Assembly (NCBI GenBank): GCA_024698485.1
Contig: JAILRC010000056.1
Location: 25,884 to 89,883, forward strand
Direction: 5' to 3'
Source of the DNA: Lachnospiraceae bacterium
Lineage (GTDB): Bacteria; Bacillota; Clostridia; Lachnospirales; Lachnospiraceae
DNA length: 64,000 nucleotides
In this document: one piece after another, positions 61,424 to 64,000 of the stretch
Numbering within the stretch: the stretch's first letter is position 1
Layout: every line of letters begins with the position of its first letter
Made by a program: the position numbers and the translations under genes
Notes under the pieces: model-generated
Told to the model about the DNA's origin: nothing
The model's input: the letters and a program-made list of their open reading frames with translations, nothing else
Databases searched by the model: none

Positions 61424-62512
61424 ATGGAAAAGAAAAGATCGAAAAAGAAGATGATCTTTATAATACTTTTAAGCGTGCTTGTTCTGCTGATCGCAGGATG
61501 GTGGATGATATGCGTTCAGATCTATGATGAGAATTTCAACGTGCGTAGTTTCAGTTATGAGCCGTTGATGCTGAGGATTGAGGATTTTGAAGGCCTAAAC
61601 TGCAAAGAATACACTTTCCCTTCGGACAAGGGGCAGAAGCTGGCAGGCTATCTGTATAGCATAGGCGAAGAACAGCATGGGATCCTGGTGATGGCCCACG
61701 GATTTGGCGGCGGCGGACACAATTCCTATATGGACGTTGCTAACTATTTTGCCAAGAAGGGCTACTATGTCTTTGCGTTTGATGTCACAGGATGTGACAA
61801 GAGTGAAGGTGAAGGCGTGGGCGGCGTGCCTCAGGGCGTGGTGGACCTTGACTATGCCATTTCTTTTGTTGAAGACAGCGGTGACATTCCGGATCTTCCC
61901 ATAGTGCTTTTCGGGCACAGCTGGGGCGGATACTGCGTGAGCAGTGTGCTGAATTTTCATCCCGAGGTAAAGGCTGTTATCGAGTGCTCGGGCTTTAACA
62001 GGTCGTCGGATATGTTCGAGTCGGGCGGAAAAACACAGGCGGGTGGTCTCATTTACACCATGACGCCCTTCGTAAGGATCCATGAGTTGATCAAATACGG
62101 GAAATATGCCTCAAAGACAGCTATGGACGGGTTTAAGGCTACGGATGCATCCGTGATGATCGTGCACAGTGCAGACGACGGTGTCATCGGGATCGAGTAC
62201 GGATGTGACAAGTATTACGAGAAATATAAGGATGATCCCCGCTTCACATTCTTGAGATTTGAAGACAGGGGACACAACGAGATTTACAATGATCCTGCCG
62301 ACACCTACCAAGATGAGTTCAATGCGGAGTTTGACAAGTGGCGCGAAAATCTGGGCTACGACTACAAGGCGGAAGAAAACAAGCCGCGTTTTGCGGAAGA
62401 CAAGGCTCGGTACATTACGGAAAACCTTGATCATGACAGATGGAGTAACAGGTTGGATGAGAAACTGTTCGCACGTTTTCTGGAGTTCTACGAAACTGCC
62501 ATAGGAAAATGA
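61424..62512 (+). CDS. Membrane-anchored alpha/beta hydrolase
   Basis: A 362-residue serine hydrolase with a basic N-terminus and one membrane helix (about residues 10-31), so the catalytic domain is probably outside. Motifs: oxyanion loop MAHGFGGGGH, nucleophile GHSWGGY (S about 167), acid in HSADDGVI and catalytic His in EDRGHNEI. It resembles bacterial BEM46/YqkD-type hydrolases. Substrate unknown. A GC-rich inverted repeat (CCCCC/GGGGG, 62513-62535) follows. Confidence 0.9.
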   Translation: MEKKRSKKKMIFIILLSVLVLLIAGWWMICVQIYDENFNVRSFSYEPLMLRIEDFEGLNCKEYTFPSDKGQKLAGYLYSIGEEQHGILVMAHGFGGGGHNSYMDVANYFAKKGYYVFAFDVTGCDKSEGEGVGGVPQGVVDLDYAISFVEDSGDIPDLPIVLFGHSWGGYCVSSVLNFHPEVKAVIECSGFNRSSDMFESGGKTQAGGLIYTMTPFVRIHELIKYGKYASKTAMDGFKATDASVMIVHSADDGVIGIEYGCDKYYEKYKDDPRFTFLRFEDRGHNEIYNDPADTYQDEFNAEFDKWRENLGYDYKAEENKPRFAEDKARYITENLDHDRWSNRLDEKLFARFLEFYETAIGK

Positions 62513-62658
62513 CCCCCTAACCCCGTCCCTGGGGGCCATTCCCGAAATGGCAGAGCAGGTAGATGAGAAGTTCCCGGATGGAATGTTTAGGTTTGAGAAG
62601 AGACTTTGACTTTCGGCATAACTGAGAAAGGCAAACCGCAGTTTAAGGAGGCTGTACT

Positions 62659-63357
62659 TTGGAAAAATATCTTAGGGAAACACGTATGCTTGATTATTCC
62701 AACCCGTCCATTCAGAAACTCGTCAAAAGTAGAGGCTGGAACGAGATGAAGGAGTTTGAACGGATCAGAGATATCTACAACTATGTCAGGGATGAAATCC
62801 TGTTCGGATACAATATCGATGATGATATTCCGGCTTCGAAAGTTCTTTCTGATGGCTATGGACAATGTAATACCAAAGGGACGCTGTTTATGGCATTGTT
62901 GCGTGCTTGCCATGTTCCTTGTCGGGTGCATGGCTTTACGATCGATAAGAAATTGCAGAAAGGTGCTATGACGGGATTTGTTTATAAAAGAGCACCTCAG
63001 AATGTATTTCATAGCTGGGTTGAGGTTTACTTCGAAGGGACTTGGTACGAACTTGAGGCCTTTATATTGGATAAGAAATATCTTGAAAGGCTGCAGGCTA
63101 TGAATACAGATTGCTTCGGTGCTTTTTGCGGTTATGGTGTTGCAGTTAAGGATTTTCGACATCCGGTTATCGATTTCAATAGGAATAATACATATATTCA
63201 GAGCGAGGGAATCAATCAGGATTTTGGTGTCTATGATTGTCCTGACGATTTGTTAAAAGAACATCATCAGGAATTATCACCGATAAAGAAGTTTGCGTAC
63301 AGGTATTACGGCAGACATATGATGAATAAAAATGTGAGAAGAATCCGAAATGAATGA
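62659..63357 (+). CDS. Transglutaminase-like superfamily protein
   Basis: A 232-residue cysteine-protease-fold protein. The triad region is visible: Cys in GYGQCNTKGTLF (C about 74), His in VFHSWVEVYF (H about 116) and an acidic residue in WYELEAF, where Asp is usual. Bacterial members are often peptidases or amide hydrolases rather than cross-linking enzymes. The start is TTG 62659, well supported by AAGGAGG seven bases upstream. No signal peptide. Confidence 0.88.
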   Translation: MEKYLRETRMLDYSNPSIQKLVKSRGWNEMKEFERIRDIYNYVRDEILFGYNIDDDIPASKVLSDGYGQCNTKGTLFMALLRACHVPCRVHGFTIDKKLQKGAMTGFVYKRAPQNVFHSWVEVYFEGTWYELEAFILDKKYLERLQAMNTDCFGAFCGYGVAVKDFRHPVIDFNRNNTYIQSEGINQDFGVYDCPDDLLKEHHQELSPIKKFAYRYYGRHMMNKNVRRIRNE

Positions 63358-63753
63358 ACCTTTGCGCAGTGCGGGTGGGGGAGAAAGAAGATATGAATGT
63401 GGTCCACTGAACGCGTTTTTTTGACCTAAACATGCAAAATCCGCATTTAGACCAAAGGAATTAAGCATAATCAAGGCTACAAGAAGACAACTTTTTGACC
63501 TAAACAAGGGAAAGTGATGATTAGAGTCAAAGAATTTTGAGATAATCCGGGACATTTAAGGGTATTTTGACGAAAAACTTTGACCTGAACATTGAAAATG
63601 TGGTTTTAGGTCAAAAAATCCATGTTAGATCAAGGTAAAATGGATGAAAATTTATGACTTGAAAGCATGAAACACCATTTTAAACCAAAGAAACCCGGAG
63701 AGATTGGGGTTCATTCCCACCCAAACTAACACCGGAACAACGGAGGAATTGAA
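63358..63753. repeat. Intergenic cluster of TTTGACCTAAACA-type repeats
   Basis: No gene fits these 396 bp. TTTGACCTAAACA occurs at 63420 and 63494, TTTGACCTGAACA at 63579, and the inverse form TTTTAGGTCAAA at 63604-63615. Weaker versions are TTTAGACCAAAG (63447), TTAGATCAAGG (63625) and TTTTAAACCAAAG (63678). The copies at 63579 and 63604 can pair. Degenerate repeat array of unknown role. Confidence 0.6.
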
Positions 63754-64000
63754 ATGAAACAATACGAAGGCAAACATTTTTTATTTAAGTATGAATCTCA
63801 AGATCATGAATTTGCCCAATCGGTCATAGAAACTGCTGAATCTATGTACGATAAGGTGGCTCGGGATTTTGATATTGAACCGGACGCAGAGCTTTTTACT
63901 TTTATTATCTGTCCCAATACTGAAACATTTATCATAGAGTCGGAAAAAACAACAGAGTCCTACCAGTCATGGATGGTTGGTAATGCAGATTATGAGAAAA
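63754..64000 (+). CDS. Possible peptidase-MA-like protein, 3' end outside window
   Basis: The first 82 codons of a gene running off the window, with GGAGG eight bases before the ATG. The segment FLFKYESQDHEFAQSVIETAESMYDKVARDF, then a strand (ELFTFIICPN) and WMVGNADYEK resemble the start of peptidase-MA-like domains, whose HExxH would lie further downstream and is not visible. Family assignment is tentative. Confidence 0.55.
   Translation, partial: MKQYEGKHFLFKYESQDHEFAQSVIETAESMYDKVARDFDIEPDAELFTFIICPNTETFIIESEKTTESYQSWMVGNADYEK

Noticed and set aside
63420..63690. TTTGACC repeats considered as CRISPR
   Set aside because: Repeats are short, degenerate, in both orientations, with irregular spacing and no cas genes.

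Overview
This window looks like a chromosomal segment of an anaerobic Clostridia member, most likely a Lachnospiraceae (Butyrivibrio-like gut or rumen bacterium). The evidence is indirect. There is a Feo iron-uptake operon with a DUF3793 protein and flavodoxin, rubrerythrin, a BMP-type nucleoside ABC transporter, and a GH130 mannosylglucose phosphorylase. The order rqcP-divIC-tilS-hpt-ftsH follows the Bacillus pattern. Sigma-A promoters, purine-rich Shine-Dalgarno sequences and intrinsic terminators are clear throughout. No species can be fixed from sequence reading alone.

Layout, 0-13 kb: a truncated FtsX-type ABC permease; the iron operon DUF3793-flavodoxin-HMA protein-FeoA-FeoB-FeoC behind a promoter with DtxR-like inverted repeats; rubrerythrin; a serine hydrolase, a rhomboid protease, a GH13 glucosidase and an ArsB/NhaD-type permease. 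13-23 kb: a signalling block with two HD-GYP proteins (one lacking the HD histidine), a very large beta-propeller hybrid histidine kinase and a receiver protein. 23-31 kb: VanZ, a decayed Na/Pi-cotransporter PhoU remnant, a cytidylate-kinase-like protein, a complete BMP/nucleoside ABC transporter on the minus strand, xanthine phosphoribosyltransferase and a tRNA-Pro with anticodon AGG. 31-37.5 kb: GH130, HU and the housekeeping run rqcP-divIC-tilS-hpt-ftsH. 37.5-47.6 kb: a cytoplasmic neopullulanase-like enzyme and an AraC-controlled sugar locus (binding protein, two permeases, an alpha/alpha-barrel hydrolase, GH4, GH43). 47.8-50 kb: an EAL phosphodiesterase with a degenerate GGDEF domain.

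From about 51 kb to 60.5 kb the sequence becomes accessory and, between roughly 53.2 and 59.8 kb, strikingly AT-rich. Here lie an XRE regulator fused to an HNH-like zinc domain, a SatD/DUF3307 pair behind dense palindromes, and then the most interesting locus. That locus has four tandem genes: a reverse transcriptase fused to a nitrilase domain (DRT type 1/UG1-like), a TPR-like protein with coiled coil and three membrane helices, a PP2C-like phosphatase and a NUDIX-box protein. The close spacing suggests one operon. I propose it as a reverse-transcriptase defence system in which the phosphatase and NUDIX genes may be undescribed components. A RelBE-type toxin-antitoxin pair with a clear operator follows.

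The last 4 kb hold an XRE regulator fused to a desulfoferrodoxin-like domain, a membrane-anchored alpha/beta hydrolase, a transglutaminase-like protein, a cluster of TTTGACCTAAACA repeats and the start of a possible peptidase-MA-like gene cut by the window edge. No transposase, integrase, rRNA or CRISPR array was seen.
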